Of a stretch of 64,000 nt of DNA, positions 25,437 to 34,747 are shown one piece after another. The stretch is taken from NCBI GenBank assembly GCA_900546325.1, contig URCR01000009.1:1-64000 (forward strand). The letters are read 5' to 3'. Source of the stretch: an uncultured Lachnospiraceae bacterium (lineage in GTDB: Bacteria; Bacillota; Clostridia; Lachnospirales; Lachnospiraceae). The notes under the pieces are model-generated. The model was not told the origin of the DNA, made no database searches, and was given only the letters and a program-made list of their open reading frames with translations. Both the position numbers and the translations under genes were made by a program. Every line of letters starts with the position of its first letter. The first letter of the stretch is position 1.

Positions 25437-26738
25437 TTAGCAGCTTTTAAATGCTTCATCCAAAGCCCGGATCAGATCTTCTGCCTTTTCAATTCCGATT
25501 GACAGGCGAATGGTATTCTCTTTGATTCCTTGTTCTGTCAGTTCTTCTTTGGTCGACTGGCTGTGCGTCGTCGTTGCCGGATGGATCACAAGGGATTTTA
25601 CATCTGCCACATTTGCAAGCAGGGAAAAGATTGGCAGATGGTCGATAAACCTTTGGGCAGTTTTCTGATCTCCTTTGATCTCAAATGTGAAAATGGAACC
25701 GCCGCCTGCAGGCAGATATTTTCTGTACAATTCATGTCCCGGCTCTGACTCCAGAGAAGGATGGTGGACCGCCTCCACTTGTGGATGCTTTTTCAGATAC
25801 TCCACAATCTGTAATGTGTTGCTTACATGGCGCTCCACCCGCAAAGACAGTGTTTCCAGTCCTTGCAGAAACAAAAACGCATGAAATGGAGAAAGTGTCG
25901 CACCTGTATCGCGCAGAAGAATCGCCCGGATATAGGTTGCAAATGCCGCTGCTCCTGCTGCTTTTGCAAAGGAAATTCCATGGTAGCTTTCATTTTTTTC
26001 GGTAATCCACGGATATTTTCCGGATGCTTCCCAGTCAAATCTTCCTCCGTCTATGATCACTCCACCCACTGCGGTTCCATGTCCGCCGATAAATTTGGTT
26101 GCCGAATGTACGACAATATCTGCCCCATATTCGATCGGACGAATCAGATATGGCGTGGCAAATGTAGAATCCACTACAAGCGGAATCTGATGCCTGTGGG
26201 CAATCTCTGCAATTTTTTCGATATCTGCCAGATTGGAATTCGGGTTTCCAAGTGTCTCTACAAAAATTGCTTTTGTATTCTCCTGAATGGCCTCTTCGAT
26301 CGCTTCTTCTTTGTCCTGATCAACAAATGTCGCTGTAATTCCACTTGTAAGGGGCAATGTATGTTTCAGCAAATTGTAGGTTCCTCCGTAAATGGTTTTG
26401 GCAGCTACAATATGTTCCCCTGCCTTTGCGAGCGCCTGAAAGGTATAGGAAACTGCCGCCGCACCGGACGCAACTGCAAGCGCTGCCACCCCACCTTCCA
26501 GTGCCGCAATGCGCCGTTCAAAAACATCCTGTGTCGGATTTGTCAGCCTTCCATAAATGTTGCCTGCATCTTTCAGACCAAAGCGGTCTGCGGCATGCTG
26601 TGCATCGTGGAATACATAGGATGCTGTCGCATAAATCGGAACTGCTCTCGCATCCGTAGCCGGATCTGCCTTTTCTTGTCCGATGTGAAGCTGTTTTGTC
26701 TCAAATGCCCAGTTTTCTGAATTTCTTATATCTGCCAT
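25437..26738 (-). CDS. metY: O-acetylhomoserine aminocarboxypropyltransferase (O-acetylhomoserine sulfhydrylase)
   Basis: The protein has 433 residues, the usual length. It is a PLP enzyme of the Cys/Met metabolism fold. The N-terminal KQLHIGQEKADPATDARAVPIY, the YGRLTNPTQDVFERRIAALE tether and the PLP lysine in VVHSATKFIGGHG (about residue 210) are clear. It makes homocysteine or methionine precursor from O-acetylhomoserine and sulfide. An upstream S-box riboswitch was looked for and not seen. The start has GAGGAGG. It stands alone, next to a LysR gene with a separate terminator in between. Confidence 0.92.
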   Translation of the reverse strand: MADIRNSENWAFETKQLHIGQEKADPATDARAVPIYATASYVFHDAQHAADRFGLKDAGNIYGRLTNPTQDVFERRIAALEGGVAALAVASGAAAVSYTFQALAKAGEHIVAAKTIYGGTYNLLKHTLPLTSGITATFVDQDKEEAIEEAIQENTKAIFVETLGNPNSNLADIEKIAEIAHRHQIPLVVDSTFATPYLIRPIEYGADIVVHSATKFIGGHGTAVGGVIIDGGRFDWEASGKYPWITEKNESYHGISFAKAAGAAAFATYIRAILLRDTGATLSPFHAFLFLQGLETLSLRVERHVSNTLQIVEYLKKHPQVEAVHHPSLESEPGHELYRKYLPAGGGSIFTFEIKGDQKTAQRFIDHLPIFSLLANVADVKSLVIHPATTTHSQSTKEELTEQGIKENTIRLSIGIEKAEDLIRALDEAFKSC

Positions 26739-26824
26739 GTCAAAATCCTCCTCTGCGTATGATTGATTTCCTGTTTCTTTTGGTAAAAACAGAATAACAC
26801 GGTCCCTTTTTCCTGTCTAATACG

Positions 26825-26870
26825 CAAAAAACATATCCAGATATAGTTTTAAGCTATATCTGGATATGTT
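26825..26870 (-). terminator. Terminator of the LysR gene
   Basis: On the minus strand the perfect 17-bp stem AACATATCCAGATATAG (26870..26854) pairs with 26846..26830 around the loop CTTAAAA-type spacer, followed by TTTTTTGCG. The stem begins at the LysR stop codon. Confidence 0.9.
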
Positions 26871-27759
26871 ATACCCGCTCTCTTTCCGAAAAAAGTCTTA
26901 TAAAATGTTTCAGATGCTTTTCCTTTAGATTTTTGTGATAAGCTATTCCATACTCGATTGCTTTCTGTTCCTCAACAAACGGTAATACCACAACCCCTTC
27001 TGTATGTGCAGGAATATAAATCTCCGGCAACACGGCTATGCCATAATTGCACTTTGCCAAAAGAATCGCTGACTGGTCGTTTTCACACAAAAAATGAAAA
27101 TGCTGTTGAGCATGAAGCGTAATAAATTCCTGCAATTTGTTTCCATATTGAAATGGAATAAATCGTGGATGCAACGCGATCAAAGGCTGTTCATAGATTT
27201 TGTCAAAACTTATATTTTTTTCAGTGGCAAATATGGAATTTTCAGAAACTATGGCATAACTTTTGATCATCTTTACTTTTTTGAAAATACAGTCACGGAT
27301 TTCAGCAATCATTTCTTTTGTTCCGATCAAAATATCTAACTGTCCATTGTCAAATAAAGACTTAAGTGAAAAGTAATCTTGGATGATCACTTGTGGAAAT
27401 ACATCCGGAAGCAGTTCTTTTAAGCTCCTTAACGGCTGTTCTAACGTATCAATTTCTACCTGGCTGGAACACCCGATCCGAAGTACCGCAAGATTCTGAC
27501 TTGCTAATTTTTTTACCTTTTTTTCTGCCATAGCCATTTTCTGAAGAATATCTTTTGCTTCTCCATAAAACAGAGCTCCTGTCTCTGTCAGCTTTACCAT
27601 CTTTGATGTTCGGATAAATAGTGTCGTATTCAATTCTTCTTCCAGATTTTTTATGTGATGTGTAACCGCAGGCGTTGAAATATATAACTCCTCGGCAGCT
27701 TTTGTAAAATTCAGCTTTTCTGCAACTCGCACAAAGCACTCTAACTGTTGTGTATTCAT
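26869..27759 (-). CDS. LysR-family transcriptional regulator
   Basis: The protein has 296 residues. The N-terminal helix-turn-helix is NFTKAAEELYISTPAVTHHIKNLEEELN. The C-terminal part is a two-lobed effector domain (about 90-296). It is divergent from the heterodimeric ABC exporter at 27921, the typical geometry for a LysR regulator and its target. Candidate sites lie in the gap. The stop codon overlaps its terminator stem. Confidence 0.9.
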   Translation of the reverse strand: MNTQQLECFVRVAEKLNFTKAAEELYISTPAVTHHIKNLEEELNTTLFIRTSKMVKLTETGALFYGEAKDILQKMAMAEKKVKKLASQNLAVLRIGCSSQVEIDTLEQPLRSLKELLPDVFPQVIIQDYFSLKSLFDNGQLDILIGTKEMIAEIRDCIFKKVKMIKSYAIVSENSIFATEKNISFDKIYEQPLIALHPRFIPFQYGNKLQEFITLHAQQHFHFLCENDQSAILLAKCNYGIAVLPEIYIPAHTEGVVVLPFVEEQKAIEYGIAYHKNLKEKHLKHFIRLFSERERV

Positions 27760-27812
27760 CGAAGTTCACTCCCTTATCCGTTATTATATCCATCTTTCGG
27801 ATATGTTTCAAC

Positions 27813-27876
27813 ATTAACTTTTATTTAACGATGTTAATTTATATTGAATTCTCATTTCCGTGTTGTAATGCTACAA
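27813..27876. promoter_or_regulatory. Candidate LysR operator and promoter of the ABC exporter
   Basis: ATTAAC (27813..27818) and its inverse GTTAAT (27833..27838) are 14 nt apart. Further on, TTGTA-ATGC-TACAA (27863..27876) is a palindrome with the LysR pattern T-N11-A; it contains TACAAT, a possible -10 box. The sites lie between the divergent genes, so regulation by the LysR protein is plausible. Confidence 0.4.
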
Positions 27877-27920
27877 TCCTTCTGTAAGAAGATCATATAT
27901 CAACAGAAAGGAATGAAAAA

Positions 27921-29657
27921 ATGGTAAAAAAATTAGCCCGTTCTATTCGGGAATACAAAAAAGCATCTATACTAACGCCTGTTTTTGTCATATTTGAAGT
28001 ATTACTGGAAATTGTAATACCAATGATCATGGCGGTTATGATTGACAACGGCATTAGCCGGCACAATCCAGACCTGCTGGCTAAGTGGGGATCTATTCTG
28101 ATTGTCTGTGTACTTTTAGGAATTGTTTGCGGAATGTTATCAGGAAGTTTTTGTGCTAAAGCTTCTGCCGGATTTGCACAAAATTTAAGACAGGACATGT
28201 ATTACAAAATACAGGAATACTCTTTTGCAAATATTGATAAGTTCTCTACATCAAGTATTGTTACCCGTTTAACCACTGATGTTACAAATGTACAAAATGC
28301 TTATATGATGATGATCCGTGTTGCTGTGCGTGCCCCGATCATGCTTGTATTTTCTTTGATTGCTTCGTGTATGATAAGCATACAATTATCTCTTGTTTTC
28401 CTTGTAGCAGTCCCGGTTTTGGGGATCGGTCTTTACTTTATCGTAAGCCGTTCGCACCCTTATTTTGAAAAGGTCTTTCATATCTATGACGAATTAAACG
28501 GTGTTGTACAAGAGAATCTGACAGGCATAAGAGTTGTAAAATCTTTTGTGCGTGAAAATTTTGAAGTCAAAAAGTTCAGCCGTGTCTCAAAACGAATTTA
28601 CGAAACATTTACCACAGCAGAGGGAATTGTTGCTTACAATATGCCGTTAATGCAATTTGCAGTATACAGCTGTCTTTTATTCTTATGCTGGTTTGGTGCA
28701 AAGATAATTGTGCTTACACAGGGAACGACAATGACAACCGGCGAATTGTCCAGTCTTATCGCCTATGCTATGAATATTTTAAATTGTCTTCTGATGCTGT
28801 CACAAGTGCTTGTAATGATAAACATGGCCAGAGCTTCTTCTGAAAGAATCATTGAAATCTTAGATGAAGAAAGTTCTTTAAAAAACAAAATCGCTCCTGT
28901 TTATGATATGCCTAATGGAGAAATCATATTTGAAAATGTCGGATTCAGTTACCTTAATGACATGAACAAAGAATGTCTGTCAAATATTTCTCTGCATATT
29001 CCATCTGGTTCTACTTTAGGAATTATCGGTGCTACCGGAAGTGGAAAGACTTCTCTTGTACAACTCATTCCCCGTCTGTATGACGTAACAGAGGGAAACA
29101 TCTTTATAGGTGGTAACAATGTGAAAGATTATGATTTGTTTACTCTTAGAAATCATGTAGCAATGGTGTTACAAAAAAATGAACTTTTCTCTGGCACAAT
29201 CAAAGAAAACCTTCGATGGGGAAACGAACACGCAACGGATGAAGCACTCATTCACGCTTGCAAACTGGCACAGGCTGATACATTTATTGATACTTTTCCA
29301 AACAAATACAATACCTATATCGAACAGGGCGGTACAAATGTATCCGGAGGTCAAAAGCAGCGCCTTTGTATTGCCAGAGCTTTACTGAAACAACCTAAAA
29401 TCTTAATTTTGGATGATTCCACAAGTGCGGTGGATACCAAAACTGATGCAATGATACGAAAAGCCTTTTGTGAAGAAATTCCTGATACAACAAAAATTAT
29501 GATTGCTCAACGAATTTCCTCTGTACAGGACGCAGATAACATTCTTGTTTTGGAAAATGGGAAAATCAATGGATATGGCACACATGAGGAATTGCTGAAA
29601 AATAATGAAATTTATCAAGAGATCTATCAGTCTCAAACGAAAGGAGAGAATGAATAA
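27921..29657 (+). CDS. ABC exporter half-transporter A (degenerate ATP site)
   Basis: The protein has 578 residues with six membrane helices (about 20-310) fused to an ATPase domain (about 340-578). Walker A is GATGSGKTS, the signature VSGGQKQR and Walker B ILILDDSTS. The residue after the Walker B aspartate is D where the catalytic glutamate is normal, marking this half as the degenerate one of a heterodimer. It overlaps the next gene by one base (TAATG), so the two are translationally coupled. The pair resembles multidrug exporters of the BmrCD/TM287-288 type. Codon use is more AT-rich than in the metY neighbourhood, which hints at transfer. Confidence 0.9.
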   Translation: MVKKLARSIREYKKASILTPVFVIFEVLLEIVIPMIMAVMIDNGISRHNPDLLAKWGSILIVCVLLGIVCGMLSGSFCAKASAGFAQNLRQDMYYKIQEYSFANIDKFSTSSIVTRLTTDVTNVQNAYMMMIRVAVRAPIMLVFSLIASCMISIQLSLVFLVAVPVLGIGLYFIVSRSHPYFEKVFHIYDELNGVVQENLTGIRVVKSFVRENFEVKKFSRVSKRIYETFTTAEGIVAYNMPLMQFAVYSCLLFLCWFGAKIIVLTQGTTMTTGELSSLIAYAMNILNCLLMLSQVLVMINMARASSERIIEILDEESSLKNKIAPVYDMPNGEIIFENVGFSYLNDMNKECLSNISLHIPSGSTLGIIGATGSGKTSLVQLIPRLYDVTEGNIFIGGNNVKDYDLFTLRNHVAMVLQKNELFSGTIKENLRWGNEHATDEALIHACKLAQADTFIDTFPNKYNTYIEQGGTNVSGGQKQRLCIARALLKQPKILILDDSTSAVDTKTDAMIRKAFCEEIPDTTKIMIAQRISSVQDADNILVLENGKINGYGTHEELLKNNEIYQEIYQSQTKGENE

Positions 29658-31525
29658 TGGAGAAGAAAAAAACAAATCTTTCAAAAACAGTTCCACGTCT
29701 GCTGTCCTATATCATTTTAAGACATAAGCTGATTTTTGGAATTGTTGTCGTTTGTATTTTAGTCAGTTCTTGCACTGTTGTTGCCAGTTCTCTTTTCTTG
29801 GAGATACTGATTGATCATTATATCGAACCGCTTCTGTTGGAAGATACACCTGTTTTTTCCGGGCTTTTGCATACCATTCTTTTCATGACGGCCATTTATA
29901 TTTTAGGTGTGCTTGCCACATTTGCTTACAATCGTCTCATGGTAAAAATCTCACAGGGCACGCTAAAAGAAATCCGTGATGATATGTTTTCGCATATGCA
30001 GGAACTTCCTATCGGTTATTTTGATACGCATACTCATGGGGATATTATGAGCCATTACACCAATGATACCGACACATTAAGGCAATTTATCTCACAGGCT
30101 TTGCCACAGTTCATATCTGCTGTCGTTACAGTCATTGCCATATTGATTTCCATGATAATCAGTAATATTCCTTTGACGATACTAGTCGTTGCGGTGACAC
30201 TCCTTATGATATTTGCAACTGAAAAAATCGGTGGAGCAAGTGCGAAGTACTTCATAAAACAGCAGGAAACGCTTGGTGCGATTACGGGACATATTGAAGA
30301 AATGATCAACGGACAGAAAGTAATTAAAGTATTCTGCCACGAAGAAAAGGCAAAACAGAGTTTTGATCAGAAAAACAAAAAATTGTGTGAAGATTCAACT
30401 TTAGCCAATAAATACGGAAATATTTTAATGCCTACGATCATGCAGTTGGGCAATCTTCAATATGTTCTGATTGCTCTTATCGGCGGATATATGGCAATCA
30501 AAGGCATGGGGGCTGTTACCGTAGGTATGATTGTCGCTTTCCTCAACCTTTCAAAAACATTCTGTATGCCGGTTTCACAAATTTCACAGCAAATCAGTTT
30601 AATGGCTATGGCGTTTGCAGGCGCAGAACGTATTTTCGATCTGATTGATGAACAATCAGAACAAGACAATGGCTATGTTACGCTTACGCAAATAAAGTAT
30701 CACAACGGAATTGCCGAAGAAACAAACAATGCAGACGGAATATGGGCATGGAAACACCCTCATCGCGACGGAACAATTACTTATGCAGAACTTCGTGGAG
30801 AAATTGAATTTTTTAATGTAGATTTTGGATACACCGAAGAAAAACTTGTCTTACACAATATCGTATTAAATGCAACTTCCGGACAGAAAATCGCCTTTGT
30901 CGGATCAACCGGTGCAGGAAAAACAACAATTACAAATCTGATCAATCGCTTTTACGACTTGGCCGACGGAAAAATCCGCTATGACGGTATCAACATTAAC
31001 AAAATCAAAAAACCTGATTTACGTCGTTCTCTGGGGATTGTATTACAAGATGTAAATTTATTTACTGGTACAATTATAGACAACATCCGTTATGGCAATC
31101 TAACTGCGACTGATGAAGAATGTATAAAGGCTTCTAAACTTTCCAATGCCGACGAATTTATCCGTCATTTACCAGAAGGTTATCAAACAATGCTTACACA
31201 AAACGGAGCAAGTCTGTCGCAGGGTCAAAGACAATTATTATCTATCGCTCGCGCCACAGTCGCAAATCCGCCAGTTATGATTTTGGATGAAGCCACATCT
31301 TCCATCGATACAAGAACAGAGGCTCTGGTGCAGCAGGGAATGGATAATCTGATGAAAGGCAGAACCTCATTTGTAATTGCTCACAGACTTTCTACGGTTC
31401 GTAATTCAGATACAATTATCGTGTTAGATTCAGGGCATATTATAGAAAGAGGAACACATGATGAACTTATCCGTAAACAAGGAATTTATTATAGACTTTA
31501 CACAGGAGCATTTGAATTAGAATAG
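29657..31525 (+). CDS. ABC exporter half-transporter B (active ATP site)
   Basis: This 622-residue partner of the preceding gene has six helices and an ATPase domain. Walker A is GSTGAGKTT, the signature LSQGQRQL and Walker B VMILDEATSSID with the catalytic glutamate intact. A segment of about 40 residues (AEETNNADGIWAWKHP...) precedes the ATPase domain and is a common insertion in the B subunit. Together with its partner it should export a drug-like or peptide substrate. It ends at the hairpin at 31545. Confidence 0.9.
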   Translation: MEKKKTNLSKTVPRLLSYIILRHKLIFGIVVVCILVSSCTVVASSLFLEILIDHYIEPLLLEDTPVFSGLLHTILFMTAIYILGVLATFAYNRLMVKISQGTLKEIRDDMFSHMQELPIGYFDTHTHGDIMSHYTNDTDTLRQFISQALPQFISAVVTVIAILISMIISNIPLTILVVAVTLLMIFATEKIGGASAKYFIKQQETLGAITGHIEEMINGQKVIKVFCHEEKAKQSFDQKNKKLCEDSTLANKYGNILMPTIMQLGNLQYVLIALIGGYMAIKGMGAVTVGMIVAFLNLSKTFCMPVSQISQQISLMAMAFAGAERIFDLIDEQSEQDNGYVTLTQIKYHNGIAEETNNADGIWAWKHPHRDGTITYAELRGEIEFFNVDFGYTEEKLVLHNIVLNATSGQKIAFVGSTGAGKTTITNLINRFYDLADGKIRYDGININKIKKPDLRRSLGIVLQDVNLFTGTIIDNIRYGNLTATDEECIKASKLSNADEFIRHLPEGYQTMLTQNGASLSQGQRQLLSIARATVANPPVMILDEATSSIDTRTEALVQQGMDNLMKGRTSFVIAHRLSTVRNSDTIIVLDSGHIIERGTHDELIRKQGIYYRLYTGAFELE

Positions 31526-31544
31526 CCATTTTCTATTTATATTT

Positions 31545-31584
31545 ACAGCCCGTACAAACGATATGTTTTGTGCGGGCTGTTTTC
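31545..31584. terminator. Bidirectional terminator
   Basis: ACAGCCCGTACAAA (31545..31558) pairs with TTTGTGCGGGCTGT (31567..31580), with one G-U-type pair, then TTTTCTA. It separates the ABC exporter from the arsC end at 31584. Confidence 0.85.
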
Positions 31585-32015
31585 TAAATTTTAAAACCAT
31601 TTTCCTTCAGTTTTTCTTTCAACTTTCGTATGTTTTCCTCGATGCTGTTTATCACTTTCAGAAATTCTTCTTCCGCTTTCCCTGTCGGATCCTCCAGTCC
31701 CCAGTCCTCTGTGTACTGGCCCGGAACACATGGACATGTTACGTTGCATCCCATGGTGATCACTACATCCGGTTTTGGAATGTCTGACAACAGTTTATTG
31801 TACTGTGTCTCTTCCATGTCAATCCCGTATAGCTGTTTCATAAGCCTGACTGCATCCGGATTGATCTGTTGTTTTAATTTTGTACCTGCAGAATAACTTT
31901 CAAATACATCGGATGCCAGCAGTTTCCCCAGCGCTTCTGCCATCTGACTCCGGCAGGAATTGTGTACACATACAAATGCCACTTTCGGTTTTCTCTCACA
32001 ATTTTGCTTGCCCAT
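31584..32015 (-). CDS. arsC: Arsenate reductase, thioredoxin-coupled type
   Basis: The protein has 143 residues. It has the low-molecular-weight phosphatase loop CX5R as CVHNSCRSQMAEA near residue 16, and the two redox cysteines in TMGCNVTCPCVPG near residue 90, as in Bacillus ArsC. It reduces arsenate to arsenite with electrons from thioredoxin. It is the last gene of the arsenic operon. The C-terminal lysine-rich helix (NIRKLKEKLKENG) is common in the family. The start has AAAGGAG. Confidence 0.92.
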   Translation of the reverse strand: MGKQNCERKPKVAFVCVHNSCRSQMAEALGKLLASDVFESYSAGTKLKQQINPDAVRLMKQLYGIDMEETQYNKLLSDIPKPDVVITMGCNVTCPCVPGQYTEDWGLEDPTGKAEEEFLKVINSIEENIRKLKEKLKENGFKI

Positions 32016-32030
32016 TTTCTTCTCCTTTTC

Positions 32031-33044
32031 TTATAGAAATACTGATTGAAACAGATTGAACAGGTATCCAACTATCACGATTCCGGTCATACAGATTGTT
32101 GCAAATGCTGCCAGCAACTTTGGTTTGACTGCTTTTCGCAGCATGATCATAGACGGCAGACTTAACGTTGTCACAGCCATCATGAAACTTAAAATCGTTC
32201 CAAGCTGTGCCCCTTTTGACAGAAGCGCTTCTGCCACCGGTATCGTCCCAAAAATATCTGCATACATCGGAGCTCCCGCCAGGACCGCAAGAATCACTCC
32301 GAACGGATTGTCATTTCCAAGAATTTTTTCAATCCATAAATCCGGAATCCAGTTATGAATCACAGCTCCGATTCCGACTCCGGCCAAAATATATGGAAAG
32401 ACCTTCCGAAATGTAGTTTCTACCTGTGTCTTTGCATACAACAGCCGATCCTGTTTCGTCAATTTCGGAGACTCTGCCTCAATACCAGATGCATTCCTGA
32501 TAAATTCCTCTACATATTTTTCCATATGCATCTTCTCAATCATTGTTCCCCCGACTACTGCTACAATAATTCCAAGCACAACATATACAATGGCCACTTT
32601 TCCTCCAAAGATACTCATCAGGAGAACAAGGCTCCCCAGATCGACCATCGGTGACGAGATCAAAAAGGAAAATGTCACTCCAAGGGGAAGACCCGCACTT
32701 GTAAATCCCATAAACAGCGGAATCGACGAGCAGGAGCAAAACGGAGTGACTGTCCCTAAAAGTGCAGCGACCAGATTTGCCCCGATTCCATGAAAGCGTC
32801 CTAAGATTTTTTTGCTTCTTTCCGGCGGAAAATAACTTTGAATATAGGAAATCACAAAAATCAGCAGACACAATAACATCGTAATTTTGATCAGATCATA
32901 AAGAAAAAACAAGATACTTCCGCCTGCTCGCGAAGAAAGGTCAAGACCTGACGCCGCAAGTCCATTCCCGATCAGTTCCCTGAGCCACTGCATCCCCAGA
33001 ACTTGATTTTGAATAAAATCCCATATTTCTTTCACAAACTCCAT
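32031..33044 (-). CDS. COG0701/ArsP-type permease
   Basis: The protein has 337 residues from the ATG at 33044 (GGGAGAG upstream); a start five residues earlier is also open. It has about eight to nine membrane helices in two repeated halves. The family signature TPFCSCSSIPLFMGF is near residue 110, and GAPMYADIFGTIPVAEALL is its second-half counterpart. ArsP proteins of this group export methylarsenite and related organoarsenicals; some members act with thioredoxin-like proteins in metalloid efflux. Between arsC and a thioredoxin-like gene in this operon it is the likely arsenic efflux protein. An ArsB or Acr3 pump is absent. Confidence 0.85.
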   Translation of the reverse strand: MEFVKEIWDFIQNQVLGMQWLRELIGNGLAASGLDLSSRAGGSILFFLYDLIKITMLLCLLIFVISYIQSYFPPERSKKILGRFHGIGANLVAALLGTVTPFCSCSSIPLFMGFTSAGLPLGVTFSFLISSPMVDLGSLVLLMSIFGGKVAIVYVVLGIIVAVVGGTMIEKMHMEKYVEEFIRNASGIEAESPKLTKQDRLLYAKTQVETTFRKVFPYILAGVGIGAVIHNWIPDLWIEKILGNDNPFGVILAVLAGAPMYADIFGTIPVAEALLSKGAQLGTILSFMMAVTTLSLPSMIMLRKAVKPKLLAAFATICMTGIVIVGYLFNLFQSVFL

Positions 33045-33075
33045 ACATTTCTCTCCCATTTATAATGGACCTACT

Positions 33076-33306
33076 CTATTTTAAAAACCGCATAATTTCA
33101 TCTTTTTTCGCGATCCTTCCTGCCACGACTAACTTTCCGTCAATCATAAGCGAAGGAGCCGACATGACCCCGAGCTTTACAATTTCCAACAGATCTTCCA
33201 CTTTTTCTACCTCGGCATCACACCCGGTTTCCGCTACGGCTTCCTGCACATTTTCATACAATTTGTCACAGGTTTCACACCCTGCACCGATCACTTTAAT
33301 CTTCAT
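33076..33306 (-). CDS. Small thioredoxin-like redox protein (TM0996/MTH895 family)
   Basis: The protein has 76 residues with the redox motif CETC in GAGCETCDKLYENV near residue 9, and the cis-proline loop APSLMIDGKLV. Short proteins of this kind are the usual companions of COG0701 permeases. It lies 31 bp before the permease gene and 12 bp after the GTPase gene. It may reduce ArsC or load the permease. The start has AGAGGAG. Confidence 0.88.
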   Translation of the reverse strand: MKIKVIGAGCETCDKLYENVQEAVAETGCDAEVEKVEDLLEIVKLGVMSAPSLMIDGKLVVAGRIAKKDEIMRFLK

Positions 33307-33318
33307 GCTCTTTCTCCT

Positions 33319-34257
33319 CTAATTTCTCAGCTTCATTTCGCTTCCTACATATTCCTTCCATGCCGAAAGAATCTTTTTGATGATCATCGGTCCGATTTTG
33401 GAGATAAACACTAACTGTGATTTTTCAAATGCCTCCGATTCTTTATAATCAATCAGATCTCCTACTACATCCACCTGCGTCCATCCTGTTTCCGTCAGGT
33501 TACAGAATCCTTTCACGCGATGAACATCCAGTGCGATCACGTTCAAAAATTCATTCAGCTTTTGCTGATCGATCTGTCCGTCGTATTCCATAAATATGGA
33601 TTTTGGTTTTGTTTCCACTGAATTGGTCGTCTCTTCCCCTTCCGCCCACTGATAGATCAGCAGATCTTTCTTGAAAAAGGAGTAGTCCATCTCCCCTTTG
33701 GCGCTTGTTTCCACTTCGCAGACCGGATTGATTTCTCTGATTTTCTCCTCGACCTTCTCAATCTGTTTTGCACCGGCAAGATCCGTCTTTGTGATCACTG
33801 CCAGGTGACAGTGTTTTAACTGACGGAAAGCAGTCTCTTCCTCTTTTACCTGCTCGAGAAAATTTACTGCATCTACAAAACAGATCACTCCTCTGAAATC
33901 ATATTCCTTCTCAGAGACGATTTTGGCAGCCTCTAAAATCTCCTGTACATTCGAAGGATCGCCCCAGCCGGAACTTTCCACGAACAAGTACTCAAAATCC
34001 TGTGTTGCCATCTGCGCCAATGCCTGCACGAAATTCAGCTTTAGGCAGGAACAGAAGATGGATCCTCTGTTTATCTCCACCATCTGAATCTCATCATTGC
34101 GTAAAATGGTTCCGTCGATTCCCAGTTTTCCAAATTCATTCTGGATAATGCCGATCCGATGTCCTTTTAATGTTTCCAAAAGCTTTAACAGAACTGTTGT
34201 TTTCCCTGATCCCAAAAATCCTGTCAAAACATATAACTTTGTGTCTGCTGTACGCAT
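33319..34257 (-). CDS. COG0523 (CobW/ArsG-like) GTPase of the arsenic operon
   Basis: The protein has 312 residues from the ATG at 34257 with AAGGAGGGAG; a more distal in-frame start lies inside arsR. Walker A is GFLGSGKTT (residues 13-21), the switch VESSGWGDP and the base-specificity motif TKTD are clear. The C-terminal CobW domain (about 215-312) is present. COG0523 proteins usually bind metal at CXCC; here the place reads RGSIFCSCLK, so the usual motif is altered but two cysteines remain. It probably chaperones or senses a metalloid. It is the second gene after arsR. Confidence 0.82.
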   Translation of the reverse strand: MRTADTKLYVLTGFLGSGKTTVLLKLLETLKGHRIGIIQNEFGKLGIDGTILRNDEIQMVEINRGSIFCSCLKLNFVQALAQMATQDFEYLFVESSGWGDPSNVQEILEAAKIVSEKEYDFRGVICFVDAVNFLEQVKEEETAFRQLKHCHLAVITKTDLAGAKQIEKVEEKIREINPVCEVETSAKGEMDYSFFKKDLLIYQWAEGEETTNSVETKPKSIFMEYDGQIDQQKLNEFLNVIALDVHRVKGFCNLTETGWTQVDVVGDLIDYKESEAFEKSQLVFISKIGPMIIKKILSAWKEYVGSEMKLRN

Positions 34258-34322
34258 AATCTCCCTCCTTGTATGATACAAAAATCCTTTCCGTTTGTGA
34301 TCCGGCTTTCTGCTGCTGCCTG

Positions 34323-34646
34323 TCATCTGTCCTTTTCACAGTCACAATCCACGATGTTTGAAAATCCATCGGGGATCATCAGTTTCCCAACTGTTTTGTA
34401 TATCTCGTTCATCTTGTCTTTATTTAAAGAATAATGTGTCCACTTTCCTTCTTTTCTCGGAATGACCAGCCCCATGTCCGTCAGAAGTTTCATATCATGA
34501 GATAACGTCGGCTGTGTGATCTGAAATTCCTCGAGAATCTTGCACGCACAAAGCTCACCGTTTGACAGCATATCGATGATCTTCAGCCGTTTCGGATCTG
34601 AAAACACTTTGAAAATCTTCGCATATTCTATGTAATCTATTCCCAT
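34323..34646 (-). CDS. arsR: ArsR-type arsenic-sensing repressor
   Basis: The protein has 107 residues from the ATG at 34646, preceded by GGGGAGGGAG. The winged helix (FSDPKRLKIIDMLSNGELCACKILEEF...QPTLSHDMKLLTDMGLV) carries the As(III)-binding motif ELCAC with two cysteines in the recognition region. C-terminal cysteines (DCDCEKD) may add a ligand. Arsenite binding would release it from the operator at 34678..34711. It is the first gene of the operon arsR-GTPase-thioredoxin-permease-arsC. Confidence 0.9.
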   Translation of the reverse strand: MGIDYIEYAKIFKVFSDPKRLKIIDMLSNGELCACKILEEFQITQPTLSHDMKLLTDMGLVIPRKEGKWTHYSLNKDKMNEIYKTVGKLMIPDGFSNIVDCDCEKDR

Positions 34647-34677
34647 ACGCTCCCTCCCCTCATCACACATTGATTAT

Positions 34678-34719
34678 TTTCTATGTTTACAGCATACAAC
34701 TCACATAGAAATTTGTCAA
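34678..34719 (-). promoter_or_regulatory. Promoter and ArsR operator of the arsenic operon
   Basis: On the minus strand there is TTGACA (34719..34714), 17 nt, and TATGCT (34696..34691). An inverted repeat TTTCTATGT (34678..34686)/ACATAGAAA (34703..34711) lies across the spacer and start region. ArsR bound there would occlude polymerase. Confidence 0.75.
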
Positions 34720-34747
34720 TATATTATTGTCAAAAACAGCACTGCTC

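Noticed and set aside
25827..26720. 297-codon open frame opposite metY
   Set aside because: A shadow of the metY gene; cysteine-rich nonsense composition.
26739..26824. S-box (SAM) riboswitch before metY
   Set aside because: The gap is short and holds only the end of the LysR terminator and a ribosome site; no SAM-aptamer core was seen.
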